Below, piece by piece: positions 18,675-26,992 of a DNA stretch of 64,000 nucleotides. The stretch is taken from contig NZ_CP050296.1 in NCBI RefSeq assembly GCF_014189455.1, positions 2,972,001 through 3,036,000 of the forward strand. The letters run 5' to 3'. Under the pieces are notes generated by a model. That model worked only from the letters and a program-made list of their open reading frames with translations. It searched no databases and was not told the origin of the DNA. Source of the stretch: Mesorhizobium huakuii. GTDB taxonomy: Bacteria > Pseudomonadota > Alphaproteobacteria > Rhizobiales > Rhizobiaceae. The position numbers and the translations under genes were made by a program. Within the stretch, counting starts at the first letter, position 1; each line of letters opens with the position of its first letter.

Positions 18675-19529
18675 TCAGGACGACGCTTTCTTCAACGCAC
18701 CGCCAAGCGACTGGATGAAGGCCCTGCTGGTCAGCGTGGCGCCCGAAATGATGTCGACATTGGCGCTCTGCGCACTGATCGCCTCGTCACGCAGCATCGG
18801 CAGCGCCTGCCTGTTGATGCTGATCGAAGTGCGGCGGTCGGACGGGTATTTCAGCACTTTGAGCGCCGTGAGACGGCCGCCCTGGATGGAAGCCTGAATC
18901 TGGATGAGGCCGTAATAGGCATCGGTGACGGGGCCGGTGTAGGTGCCGTCGGCAAAGCCATGCCCCGCCGGCTTCGTGCCGCTACCCACGGTCGCCTTCA
19001 TGCCGGCTTTGATGACGCGGGCGGGTGCTTGCGGATAGTTCGGCCTCGGCTGGGGAATGGGGATGTAGACGGCCGGGGTTGCGGCGAAGGACGCTGTTTG
19101 CGGCGCGGCATCGGCGACGAGCTTGGCCGGCGTCTGTTCCGGCGCTGGCGCGGTCGAAAACTGCGGCTGGCTGGCTGCAAGTGGCTGCTCCCCGGCGGCT
19201 GCCGGCTTTGCCGCTCGCGGCTTCGGGGCGGGCGCGGCGATAGCGGCGGTGGTTTCGCTGCCGACCGTGGCCGGTTGGGTTGCCGGCGGCTCGAGCTGCA
19301 CGCCCTGCCGTTCGATCGCGGGAGCGGTCAGGGCGGATGGCGCAACGGCGCCGGCCCGAGCAGGCGCTGAATCGAGCGGCGTCTGCAACACGCTGTCCTT
19401 GGCGGCATTGGCGGGGCTCGCAGCGTCGATCATGTCGCCGGCAGGACCCTTGCCTGCCTGGTCCCATACATAGGCTACATAGGCGCCTGAAGACGCGATC
19501 ACGAAAAGGGACAGGGCAATCTGTTTCAT
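18675..19529 (-). CDS. Secreted FMN-binding-domain protein with covalent flavinylation motif
   Basis: A 284-residue protein with an N-terminal signal/anchor helix (KQIALSLFVIASSGAYVAYV), a long Ala/Pro-rich linker (about residues 35-175) and a C-terminal FMN-binding domain. The motif VDIISGATLT (residues 258-267) matches the Dxx(S/T)GAT site recognised by ApbE; T265 is the expected FMN attachment residue. The head of the three-gene operon with apbE and the NqrB-FNR fusion. It probably shuttles electrons in the periplasm on a flexible tether. Related domains occur in NqrC and RnfG, but this protein is a stand-alone version. Confidence 0.9.
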   Translation of the reverse strand: MKQIALSLFVIASSGAYVAYVWDQAGKGPAGDMIDAASPANAAKDSVLQTPLDSAPARAGAVAPSALTAPAIERQGVQLEPPATQPATVGSETTAAIAAPAPKPRAAKPAAAGEQPLAASQPQFSTAPAPEQTPAKLVADAAPQTASFAATPAVYIPIPQPRPNYPQAPARVIKAGMKATVGSGTKPAGHGFADGTYTGPVTDAYYGLIQIQASIQGGRLTALKVLKYPSDRRTSISINRQALPMLRDEAISAQSANVDIISGATLTSRAFIQSLGGALKKASS

Positions 19530-19605
19530 GGGCTACGTTGCACCTTGAATCCGGTGCCGGCGAATCGGCTTCGCGGCATTCGGCAACAATGTCTCACGAC
19601 GCAGC

Positions 19606-19631
19606 TGACAATTGGCTGTCAGGCGCTGACA
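19606..19631. promoter_or_regulatory. Clustered TGACA/TGTCA half sites upstream of the FMN-binding operon
   Basis: TGACA-ATTGGC-TGTCA-GGCGC-TGACA: three alternating half sites 77-102 bases before the FMN-binding protein start (minus strand). The TGTCA-n5-TGACA part resembles TGTCA-n6-TGACA in the palindrome at 13240. Possible operator; inference only. The remaining bases up to 19775 hold no gene. Confidence 0.35.
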
Positions 19632-19775
19632 CCGTCGATAGAACCGATCCTAGAGCCTCCAGTCGTCATCCCGGAACGAGCAAGTCGACGGCCGCCGTCA
19701 ACCAAACCTGCCCTCGCGGCTAGGCGCTGAACAAACCACTTCAAACTCCGCGACGGCTTCGCTACGCTTGCGGCC

Positions 19776-21470
19776 ATGTCTCAATCCAGCACCGCAATCT
19801 TCGGCGCCCGCCGCGACCAGGCCTTTCCGACGCTCACCGAGGCCGACATCGAGCGCATGCGCCGGTTCGGCGAGGCCAGCGCCTATGCCGCCGGCGAGCA
19901 CATCATCAAGGCCGGCGATGTCGCGCCCGGCCTGATCCTGGTCCTGTCGGGCAAGGTTGACATCACCCAGGATGGCCTCGGCCGGCGCGAAACGATCGTC
20001 ACCCACGGTCCGGGCAGCTTCGTCGGCGAACTGGCGCAGCTTTCGGCCCGGCCCTCGCTGGTCAATGCCGAGGCCGCCGAACCGGTCGAGGCCTTCGTCA
20101 TTCCCTCGCAGCGCGTGCGCGACCTGATGGTGCAGGAGGCCAATCTCGGCGAGCGCATCATGCGGGCGCTGATCCTGCGCCGCGTCGGGCTGCTGGAAAG
20201 CGCCACCAGCGGGCCGATCATCATCGGACCATCAGGCAATGCCGACGTGTTGCGGCTGCAGGGTTTTTTGGCCCGCAGCGGCCAGCCGCACCGCGTGCTC
20301 GATTCCGGCAGCGACCCCTGCGCCAAAACCCTGGTCGAGCGCTTCGACGTCGACCCGCACCATCTGCCGGTGGTGCTGTGTCCGAACGGCAGGCTGCTGA
20401 TGAATCCCGGCGAGAAGGACCTCGCCCGCTGCATCGGCCTGCTCAGGCCGATCGATGCCGATACGCTTTATGATGTGGCCATTGTCGGCGCCGGCCCGGC
20501 GGGGCTGGCGGCCGCGGTCTATGCGGCCTCCGAAGGGCTGTCGACCATCGTGCTCGATTGCCGGGCCTTCGGCGGGCAGGCGGGCGCCTCGGCCCGCATC
20601 GAGAACTATCTCGGTTTCCCGACCGGCATCACCGGCATGGCGCTGATGGCGCGCGCCTACAACCAGGCACAGAAATTCGGCGTCGAAATGGTGATCCCGG
20701 ACGAGGCGAAGCTGTTGAGCGCCGCGACCGACAATTCAGGCGCCCGCTATCTGCTCGATGTCGGCGACGGCGAGACGGTGCGCACGCGCAGCGTGGTGAT
20801 CGCCAGCGGCGCGCGCTACCGCCGCCTCGATGTCGCCAATCTGTCGCAGTTCGAGGGAACTTCAGTTCACTATTGGGCCTCGCCCATCGAAGGGCGGCTT
20901 TGTGCCGGCCAGGAGGTGGCGCTGGTCGGCGCCGGCAATTCGGCCGGCCAGGCGGCGGTCTACCTCGCCAGCCATGCGCGCAAAGTGGCGCTGCTGGCGC
21001 GCGGTGGCAGCCTCGATGCTTCGATGTCGCGCTACCTGGTCGAGCGCATCAAGGCGCAGCCGAACATCGAGGTGCTGACCGAGACCGAAATCGAGGCGCT
21101 GGAGGGCGAGGCGGGCAATCTTGCCACTGTCCGCTGGCGCAACCGCGTCAGCGGCGAGCAGACGACGCGTCCGATCCGCCACCTCTTCCTGTTCATCGGC
21201 GCCGATCCGAACACCGACTGGCTGGCGCAGTGCAATGTGGCGCTGGATGCCAAGGGTTTCGTCCGCACCGGATCCGAGCTCGGCCCGGAACATGGCCTGA
21301 TGGAAACCAGCCGCAGCGGCGTGTTTGCCATCGGCGACGTGCGCTGCGGTTCGGTCAAGCGCGTCGCGGCGGCTGTCGGCGAAGGCGCCCAGGTGGTCGC
21401 GGCGCTGCATGCTTATCTTGCGCGAGACGGCAGCCAAACCATGGAAAGCAATTCCAGGAAAAGTGTGTAA
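19776..21470 (+). CDS. Cyclic-nucleotide-binding domain fused to thioredoxin-reductase-like flavoprotein
   Basis: A 564-residue fusion. Residues about 15-135 form a cNMP-binding (Crp-type) barrel with the phosphate-cassette-like region PGSFVGELAQLSARPSLVNA. A short thioredoxin-like segment follows (about 150-225), then a two-dinucleotide-domain flavoprotein with VAIVGAGPAGLAAAVYAASEG, NYLGFPTGITG, the NAD motif VALVGAGNSAGQAAVYLAS and FAIGDVRCGSVKRVA. The redox-active CxxC of real thioredoxin reductase is not seen at the expected place between the second-domain strands, so a different acceptor is likely. The last eight or so residues (SNSRKSV) are encoded by an inserted palindromic repeat. 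The UBP zinc-finger gene 64 bases downstream is a frequent partner. Confidence 0.9.
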   Translation: MSQSSTAIFGARRDQAFPTLTEADIERMRRFGEASAYAAGEHIIKAGDVAPGLILVLSGKVDITQDGLGRRETIVTHGPGSFVGELAQLSARPSLVNAEAAEPVEAFVIPSQRVRDLMVQEANLGERIMRALILRRVGLLESATSGPIIIGPSGNADVLRLQGFLARSGQPHRVLDSGSDPCAKTLVERFDVDPHHLPVVLCPNGRLLMNPGEKDLARCIGLLRPIDADTLYDVAIVGAGPAGLAAAVYAASEGLSTIVLDCRAFGGQAGASARIENYLGFPTGITGMALMARAYNQAQKFGVEMVIPDEAKLLSAATDNSGARYLLDVGDGETVRTRSVVIASGARYRRLDVANLSQFEGTSVHYWASPIEGRLCAGQEVALVGAGNSAGQAAVYLASHARKVALLARGGSLDASMSRYLVERIKAQPNIEVLTETEIEALEGEAGNLATVRWRNRVSGEQTTRPIRHLFLFIGADPNTDWLAQCNVALDAKGFVRTGSELGPEHGLMETSRSGVFAIGDVRCGSVKRVAAAVGEGAQVVAALHAYLARDGSQTMESNSRKSV

Positions 21471-21496
21471 CGGCCTTTCCGCCCGGAATTGCGTAA
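21447..21496. repeat. Palindromic intergenic repeat, family A copy 2, supplying a stop codon
   Basis: The AATTCCAGGAAAAGTGTG arm and GGAATTGCG partner match the copy at 12849. It overlaps the 3' end of the flavoprotein gene: the TAA at 21468-21470 is inside the repeat, so the repeat provides the C-terminal residues and stop codon. Confidence 0.85.
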
Positions 21497-21534
21497 AAAG
21501 GAATAGTTGAGTCGCAACTGGTCGGGAGAGTGTG

Positions 21535-21843
21535 ATGGCGGACGAATGCAAGCATGCGGTAGGGATCAAGGACGTCACGCCGAGCGCACTCGGCTGCGAG
21601 GAATGCCTGAAGAGCGGCTCATGGTGGGTGCATCTGCGGCTCTGCCGCACCTGCGGCCATGTCGGCTGCTGCGACGACTCGCCCAACCGCCACGCCACCA
21701 AACATTTTCACGCCACCAGCCATCCCGTCATCGAGGGCTATGACCCACCCGAAGGCTGGGGGTGGTGCTATGTCGACGAGGTCTTTCTCGACCTCGGCGA
21801 CCGCACGACGCCGCAGAACGGTCCGATCCCGCGATTTTATTGA
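21535..21843 (+). CDS. UBP-type zinc finger protein
   Basis: A 102-residue protein that is almost entirely a ZnF-UBP domain. Metal ligands are visible in CKHAVGIKD, CEECLKSG, LCRTCGHVGCCDDSPNRHA and KHFHATSHPVIEG, the Cys/His pattern seen in eukaryotic deubiquitinases. Bacterial stand-alone members have unknown roles and commonly lie next to cNMP/thioredoxin-reductase fusions as here. GGGAGAG six bases upstream supports ATG 21535. Ends before a hairpin terminator. Confidence 0.93.
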   Translation: MADECKHAVGIKDVTPSALGCEECLKSGSWWVHLRLCRTCGHVGCCDDSPNRHATKHFHATSHPVIEGYDPPEGWGWCYVDEVFLDLGDRTTPQNGPIPRFY

Positions 21844-21873
21844 GACGCCACCGGACAGCCGGCTCCAGAGATG

Positions 21874-21900
21874 AAAAAGCCCGGTCGTCCGGGCCTTTTC
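21874..21900 (+). terminator. Rho-independent terminator after the zinc finger gene
   Basis: AAAAAGCCCGG-TCGT-CCGGGCCTTTTC: a stable GC stem with tetraloop and T tract, 30 bases after the stop. The stem sequence is nearly the same as that after tRNA-Leu. It lies 25 bases from the end of the convergent small gene and may serve both. Confidence 0.88.
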
Positions 21901-21924
21901 TTGCCTGATATGCCGAGCTCGCGA

Positions 21925-22098
21925 TCAGTCCCGCTTTGGCGTCACCGGCGCGGGTGTCGGATTGTCGACGCTGTTCTCGTTTACCTGGAAGGCTTTGCCC
22001 CCGACCTTCTTTTTCCTGAGATCGTCGCCCGTCTCAGGCTGCGGCGGGCGCTTGGGATTTTCTTCGGTGTTTTCGTTGATATCGAAGGCTCTGGTCAT
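21925..22098 (-). CDS. Small Pro/Lys-rich protein with an internal duplication
   Basis: A 57-residue ORF beginning MTRAFDINENTEENP, with GGAGGA seven bases before the ATG at 22098. The segment FDINENTEENP (residues 5-15) recurs as FQVNENSVDNP (residues 37-47), each followed by a Pro-rich stretch, so the protein is two copies of one motif. Hydrophilic and probably disordered. I do not recognise a named family. Confidence 0.75.
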   Translation of the reverse strand: MTRAFDINENTEENPKRPPQPETGDDLRKKKVGGKAFQVNENSVDNPTPAPVTPKRD

Positions 22099-22256
22099 CA
22101 CGTCCTCCAGGGGCTGTCCAGGGAGACAATGTTCGGCGGGTGCATGGGTTCCGCCGGCAAAGCAGGGCGCTGCTGCGATCAGGCGCTTGTAACGTGAGCC
22201 GTCGCTCCATTTTGTGCGGCGTTCAGGAAACAGCGACAAGGCCGGCAACGCAACCG

Positions 22257-22739
22257 TCATGCCGGCTTGTGCTGTCGTACGATCCTCCACTCGTGCCAGA
22301 TCAACACCATGACGACCGCATCGAAGACGGTCAGGACCAGCAGGCCGAAGGAATGGGCGTATGAGTAGCGATAGACTTGATAGACCATGAATAAGCCCAA
22401 AGCCGCGAGCGAGGCCGGGTAAGACCAGAGCTTGCCTCTCAAAAGCCCGACAACCAGGGCAAGCTTTATCAGGCCGTGGCTGAGCAGGTAGAAGGCATAA
22501 AACTCTTTGCTGGCGATCGAGAAATGGCTTGCCATCTGCGACAGATGGCCAGCTATGAAGTCGTTCGGATCTTCGATCAATTCCTCCGCGGTGAGGGCAT
22601 TGACCCAGGAGGCGATGGTATCGGTCGTGACGACATAGAGCAGAATCCCGCCGATGCATTCGATCAGGGCATGCGCGCCCTTCAGCCATACGCTGACCTC
22701 AAAGATCTGATGGATGCGACGTTCATTGAGGGCTTTCAA
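22257..22739 (-). CDS. DUF2127 family membrane protein
   Basis: A 160-residue protein with four predicted helices: IHQIFEVSVWLKGAHALIE, FYAFYLLSHGLIKLALVV, a helix around SLAALGLFMVYQVYRY and one around VLTVFDAVVMVLIWHEWR. The helix pattern and the LKGAHA and SHGLIKL motifs are those of DUF2127, whose function is unknown. The TTG start at 22739 has GAGGTGG seven bases upstream. Same strand as the YkvA gene 108 bases away. Confidence 0.85.
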   Translation of the reverse strand: MKALNERRIHQIFEVSVWLKGAHALIECIGGILLYVVTTDTIASWVNALTAEELIEDPNDFIAGHLSQMASHFSIASKEFYAFYLLSHGLIKLALVVGLLRGKLWSYPASLAALGLFMVYQVYRYSYAHSFGLLVLTVFDAVVMVLIWHEWRIVRQHKPA

Positions 22740-22847
22740 GAATCCACCTCACAACCAACCACGGAAACCCATGCCAAATGGATGCTTTAAAGACGCGTTC
22801 GGAAGCGCAATCGCGCTGTTTCCACACTACTGGACGCGGCTTCAAGA

Positions 22848-23229
22848 TCAGCCCGCGAAGTATCGATACGCCAGCCATCCTGCCAGCGCGACCGAAGCGA
22901 CCCAGATACAGGCGATGATCACCGCCGCGCCGCGCGCTCACTGGCCTGTCGACGGCAAGGGCGGCGGCCTCCCTGTGTTCTGCCATGACCTCGGGCGGTA
23001 TCATCTTGACCACGGCAAGGATGCCCAAAGGGACCAGGATCGCGTCGTCGAGGTAGCCAACCACGGGGATGAAATCGGGAATAAGGTCGATCGGCGACAA
23101 GGCGTAGCCTGCGACACACACGGCAAGCACCTTGGCATACCACGGCGTCCGGGGATCGCGCGCGGCGAGGTAGAGCGCATGCACGTCGCGCTTGATCGTT
23201 CGGGCCCATTCATTCAGTGTCGTAGCCAT
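22848..23229 (-). pseudogene. YkvA/DUF1232 family membrane protein, frameshifted
   Basis: From ATG 23229 the frame encodes MATTLNEWARTIKRDVHALY, then the DUF1232 core (WYAKVLAVCVAGYALSPIDL, FIPVVGYLDDAIL). After VDRPVSAR the phase changes in a GC-only run near 22922-22938. The expected C-terminal helix (VIIACIWVASVALAGWLAYR) is encoded in another frame and ends at a stop at 22848-22850. Without correction the ORF runs to 22723 through sequence with no family character. One base removed gives about 126 residues. Function of the family is unknown. Sequencing error or true disruption. Confidence 0.8.
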
Positions 23230-23371
23230 TGGCGACCTTAGCGCCAAATGACGACCCGCCGATAGCGCACGCCTGCCGCCCCTTCCCGGCGTCCGCCGCG
23301 AAGAGCTGACGGACCTCTAAGGCACTATTCTGGTTCGGGGCTTCCCGAAAGGCGGCTCAGAGCCGCTCCGT

Positions 23372-23554
23372 CTATCGCACGGACCCTGTGACCGTCCGGT
23401 CGACATCGGGAACGGCTTTGCGCTCATTGCCGGCAAGCGCCGCGATGATCAGCAGGCTGGCGACGACAGGAACGAACAGGACGGCGACGCGGGCCTGTAC
23501 ATGAAGAATGGCGCGCCATTCGTTGCTGCGCTTGTCGGGGCTGTCGCTCATCAT
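23372..23554 (-). CDS. Small single-helix membrane protein
   Basis: A 60-residue product from the ATG at 23554 (MMSDSPDKRSNEWRAI...). A hydrophobic helix (VAVLFVPVVASLLIIAALAG) sits in the middle, flanked by a hydrophilic N-terminus and a charged tail (DVDRTVTGSVR). An earlier in-frame start at 23587 exists. No recognised family; single-span proteins like this are common in rhizobia. Confidence 0.55.
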   Translation of the reverse strand: MMSDSPDKRSNEWRAILHVQARVAVLFVPVVASLLIIAALAGNERKAVPDVDRTVTGSVR

Positions 23555-23650
23555 ACTCACTTTGCCATGGACCCCCCGAGGGGTCACATAGAGGTGAACT
23601 GTTAAGCAACTCCTTCCGACTTCGTTAACACCGGACCTTCAAGCGCGAAA

Positions 23651-25696
23651 TCAGCCGAGCCCGATCCGTCTGGCGCCTTGACGGAACAGCGCCTCGGCGT
23701 CCGGCTCGAAGCGGAAGGTGCGGATGAAATCGTCGGCGCGATAATCCGGCAATGTCTTGCGGATGGCGGCGGCAAAGCCGCGCGCCTCGTCGAGCCGGCC
23801 GGCCAGCGCCAGGCAGTGCGCGGCGATCGCCAGGATGATGGTATGGGCATTGGGCCGCGCCGCCGCCTTCAGCGCCCAGTCGGCCGCCTCCTCGAACTGG
23901 CCGAGCCGGACATGCGACATGGCGCGCGCTCCCAGCATGCCGAACAGCAGCGGGTCGAAGGGGCTGAGATGCCGTGAATGGTCCGACGAGCTTATCGCCG
24001 CTTGCGGGTCGCCCGACTGCGAATGGACGAAGGACAGCGCGTAATGGCCGAGCGCGAAATTCGGGCTGAGATCCACCGCCCGTTCCAGTTCGGAGAGCGA
24101 CCCGTCCTGCTCGCCGCGCAGCCACAGCGCCCGCCCCATCGCCCAGTGCGCGGCCGGATTGTGGTCGTCGACCAGCAGGCTGTGGCCGGCGCTCTCATAG
24201 GCCAGCGCGCTTTCGCGATCGCGGTCGCCCCAGCGTTGGAAGGCATTCTGCCAGTGGGTGAAGGACAGGCCGGCATAGGCGCGGGCAAAGGTGGGATCGA
24301 GCTGCAAAGCCCTGTCGAAGAAATGCCGTGCCTGCTCGTTCTCGGCCTGGGTGAAGCGGTACATGTGCCAGAGGCCGCGATGATAGGCCTCCCAGGCATT
24401 GAGCGAATTGGGCGCCTTGAGCATGGCGCGGTTGCGCTCGACCGTTTCGATTTCGGCCGAGATCGACGACACAATGCTGTCGCCGATATCGTCGAGCACG
24501 GCGAAAAGGTCGTCGGGCCGGCGCTCGAAGGTGTCAGCCCAGACGATCCTGGCGGTGCGCACTTCGACGAGTTCGACGCTGACGATGAGGCGGCCGGCCG
24601 TGCTGCGCACGGTGCCCGTGGCGACATAGTCGACGCCAAGCTTTCTGCCGGCCTCCTCCGGCGCGATGGTCGTCTGCGCCAGCGCGAACACTGATCCGCG
24701 CGCGATGACGAAGAAATCCCGAAGCTTGGCGAGACGGGTGATGATGTCATGGGTGAAACCGTCGGCCAGCCCGCCGCGCGCGCCACTTTCTTCGACAAAC
24801 GGCATCACCGCCAGCGAGGCCTGGCTCGGCTCGACCGGGCCGGCATCGCCTGATGGGACGACCAAAGGCGGTAGTGTGGACAGGCCGGCCGGCTGCTCCT
24901 TAAGCGGGCTGCCGGACTGTTGGTCGCGGATTGCCTGCCAGGCCGCGCGAAGTGGGGCGAAATCCAGCGCTTCCGACTGGAACAGGCGAGCCGCCGAAGC
25001 CAGATGCGCCTCGGCCGCGCCGATGGCGCCGCGCGCCGCCAGATTGGACAGCAAGGCCAGATGCGCGCGCGTGTCGAAGGGCGCCAACTCGACCCATTTG
25101 TCGAGATGCGTGGACATTTCGGGCGAGCCTGCCGGATGGTTTGCGGCAAGCTGTTCCAGCACGGCGGCGTGGTACGCGTGAAAACGCCGGCGCTGGGCGA
25201 TCAGCCAGCTGTCGAAAAGCGGGCTGCGCTCGAGCACCAGCCCGTCGAGCAGATCGCCGGCGAAGAGTTTTGCCAGCGCCCGCAGTTGCTCCGCGTCCAG
25301 CGTGGCGATCCCTTGCGTGGCGGCACGGTCGATCTCCAGCGCGTCGACGAGGCAGCCATCGAGATCGAGCGCGACCGTGTCGCCCTGGGTGGCAACCCGG
25401 CGTCGGTCCGGTGTGTCGAGGGCGGCGCGCAACTTGCTCAGGCACCAGCGCAACTCGCCGCGGGGATCGTTGGGCACATCCCACAACAACTCGCACAGGC
25501 GGCTGCGGCCGACCGGGTGCGGCGCCAGTGCCAGATAGGCAAACAGTGCACGCAGCTTGCGCGACGCCGGCAGCGCCACCGGCACGCCGTCACGCAGGAT
25601 TTCCAGCGATCCAAGCAGGCGCACGGACAGGATCGGCCTGTCGCCGGCCAGTCTCGATGGTGCGGATTCCACGTCCGTTCCCACGCCTGCTCCCAC
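23651..25696 (-). CDS. SARP/BTAD-type transcriptional regulator with TPR repeats
   Basis: A 681-residue multi-domain protein. The N-terminus (LSVRLLGSLEILRDGVPVAL ... RGELRWCLSKLRAALD) is an OmpR-like winged helix of SARP type, followed by a bacterial transcription-activation (BTAD) domain to about residue 270. Next comes a TolB-like segment (LAVMPFVEES, GFTHDIITRLAKLRDFFVIA, GRKLGVDYVATGTVR) found in adenylate-cyclase-associated proteins, then six or so TPR repeats (ALQLDPTFARAYAGLSF, AVDLSPNFALGHYALSF). Divergent from the cysteine-synthase/decarboxylase pair across about 195 bases, which suggests it controls them. A second regulator of like design is at 29270. Confidence 0.87.
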   Translation of the reverse strand: MGAGVGTDVESAPSRLAGDRPILSVRLLGSLEILRDGVPVALPASRKLRALFAYLALAPHPVGRSRLCELLWDVPNDPRGELRWCLSKLRAALDTPDRRRVATQGDTVALDLDGCLVDALEIDRAATQGIATLDAEQLRALAKLFAGDLLDGLVLERSPLFDSWLIAQRRRFHAYHAAVLEQLAANHPAGSPEMSTHLDKWVELAPFDTRAHLALLSNLAARGAIGAAEAHLASAARLFQSEALDFAPLRAAWQAIRDQQSGSPLKEQPAGLSTLPPLVVPSGDAGPVEPSQASLAVMPFVEESGARGGLADGFTHDIITRLAKLRDFFVIARGSVFALAQTTIAPEEAGRKLGVDYVATGTVRSTAGRLIVSVELVEVRTARIVWADTFERRPDDLFAVLDDIGDSIVSSISAEIETVERNRAMLKAPNSLNAWEAYHRGLWHMYRFTQAENEQARHFFDRALQLDPTFARAYAGLSFTHWQNAFQRWGDRDRESALAYESAGHSLLVDDHNPAAHWAMGRALWLRGEQDGSLSELERAVDLSPNFALGHYALSFVHSQSGDPQAAISSSDHSRHLSPFDPLLFGMLGARAMSHVRLGQFEEAADWALKAAARPNAHTIILAIAAHCLALAGRLDEARGFAAAIRKTLPDYRADDFIRTFRFEPDAEALFRQGARRIGLG

Positions 25697-25890
25697 GCTG
25701 GCCTGTCGGCCCTTGCTGTATCACCAAACACGACACGGCGCATCCGGCGGCGAATTTCGCGCCGCATGCGGCTGTTGCCGCATCGCCGGCACGTCAGTCC
25801 TAGCGTGGCAAGGTCTCGAAACCTCGCCGCTCAACCCGCCGGTTTGTAACCGGCCTGTGATGACAACGAGCACAGACAAGGAGTTCTTCC

Positions 25891-26979
25891 ATGTTGCAGC
25901 AACGGAACATCAGAACCACGGCCGGGCGCGGCCGCCTGTTCGACAGCATTCTCGACACCGTCGGCGACACGCCGGCGATCCGCATCAACAATCTCGGACC
26001 GGCCCATGCGACGATCTACGTCAAGGCCGAGTTCTTCAACCCCGCCGCCTCGGTGAAGGACCGGCTGGCGCTCAACATCATCGAGGAGGGCGAGCGCAGC
26101 GGCGCGTTGAAGCCCGGTCAGACAGTGATCGAGGCGACCAGCGGCAACACCGGCATCGGGCTTGCCATGGTCTGCGCGCAGAAGGGCTATCCGCTGGTCG
26201 TCACGATGGCGGACAGCTTTTCGGTCGAGCGCCGCAAGCTGATGCGTATGCTGGGCGCCAAGGTGGTGCTGACGCCACGCGCCGAAAAGGGGTTTGGCAT
26301 GTACAAGAAGGCGGTTGAGCTGGCCGAGGCGAATGGCTGGTTCCTCGCCCGCCAGTTCGAAACCGCCGCCAACGCCGCCATCCACGAGGCGACCACGGCG
26401 CGCGAGATCGTCAATGATTTCGCCGGCTCGCGGCTCGACTGCTTCGTCACCGGCTATGGCACCGGCGGCACCGTCGTCGGTGTGGCGCGCGTGCTGCGCC
26501 GCGAACGGCCGGACACCCGCATCGTGCTCTCCGAACCGGCCAATGCGCAGCTGGTCGGCAGCGGCAAGGCGCAGCAGCGCGGTGCCCATGGCGCCCCTGC
26601 CGCCAGCCACCCGGCCTTCGAGCCGCATCCGATCCAGGGCTGGACGCCGGACTTCATCCCCAACGTCCTGCAGGAAGCGATCGATGCCAGCCTCTATGAC
26701 GAGGTGATGCCGGTTGCCGGGCCCGAAGGCATCAAGTGGGCCAAGGCCTTGGCGCAGAAGGAAGGCATCTTCACCGGCATTTCCGGCGGCGCCACCTTCG
26801 CCGTGGCGCTGCAGGTCGCCGAAAAGGCGCCGGCCGGATCGGTGATCCTCTGCATGCTGCCCGACACCGGCGAGCGCTACATGTCGACGCCGCTGTTCGA
26901 CGGCATCGAGACCGAGATGGATGCCGAGGAGATGGCGTTGTCGCGCTCGACGTCCGGCTGCCAATTCCCCGCGGCTTGA
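25891..26979 (+). CDS. Cysteine synthase-like PLP enzyme
   Basis: A 362-residue fold-type II PLP enzyme. PLP lysine K56 (NPAASVKDRLA), the SGNTG phosphate/substrate loop (EATSGNTGIGLAM), YGTGGTVVGV and GISGGATFAVAL are present. It is longer than housekeeping CysK (about 320 residues), with an N-terminal lead and extra residues near 235-255 (GAHGAPAASHPAFEP). The PLP-decarboxylase gene 14 bases downstream suggests a beta-substitution product that is then decarboxylated (for example a cysteate- or diaminopropionate-type amino acid) rather than bulk cysteine synthesis; this is inference. The ATG is preceded by AAGGAG. Confidence 0.88.
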   Translation: MLQQRNIRTTAGRGRLFDSILDTVGDTPAIRINNLGPAHATIYVKAEFFNPAASVKDRLALNIIEEGERSGALKPGQTVIEATSGNTGIGLAMVCAQKGYPLVVTMADSFSVERRKLMRMLGAKVVLTPRAEKGFGMYKKAVELAEANGWFLARQFETAANAAIHEATTAREIVNDFAGSRLDCFVTGYGTGGTVVGVARVLRRERPDTRIVLSEPANAQLVGSGKAQQRGAHGAPAASHPAFEPHPIQGWTPDFIPNVLQEAIDASLYDEVMPVAGPEGIKWAKALAQKEGIFTGISGGATFAVALQVAEKAPAGSVILCMLPDTGERYMSTPLFDGIETEMDAEEMALSRSTSGCQFPAA

Positions 26980-26992
26980 CGGGGAGGTCGTC

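Noticed and set aside
22723..22847. C-terminal extension of the YkvA frame as read
   Set aside because: Residues have no family character; the true helix is in another frame ending at 22848.
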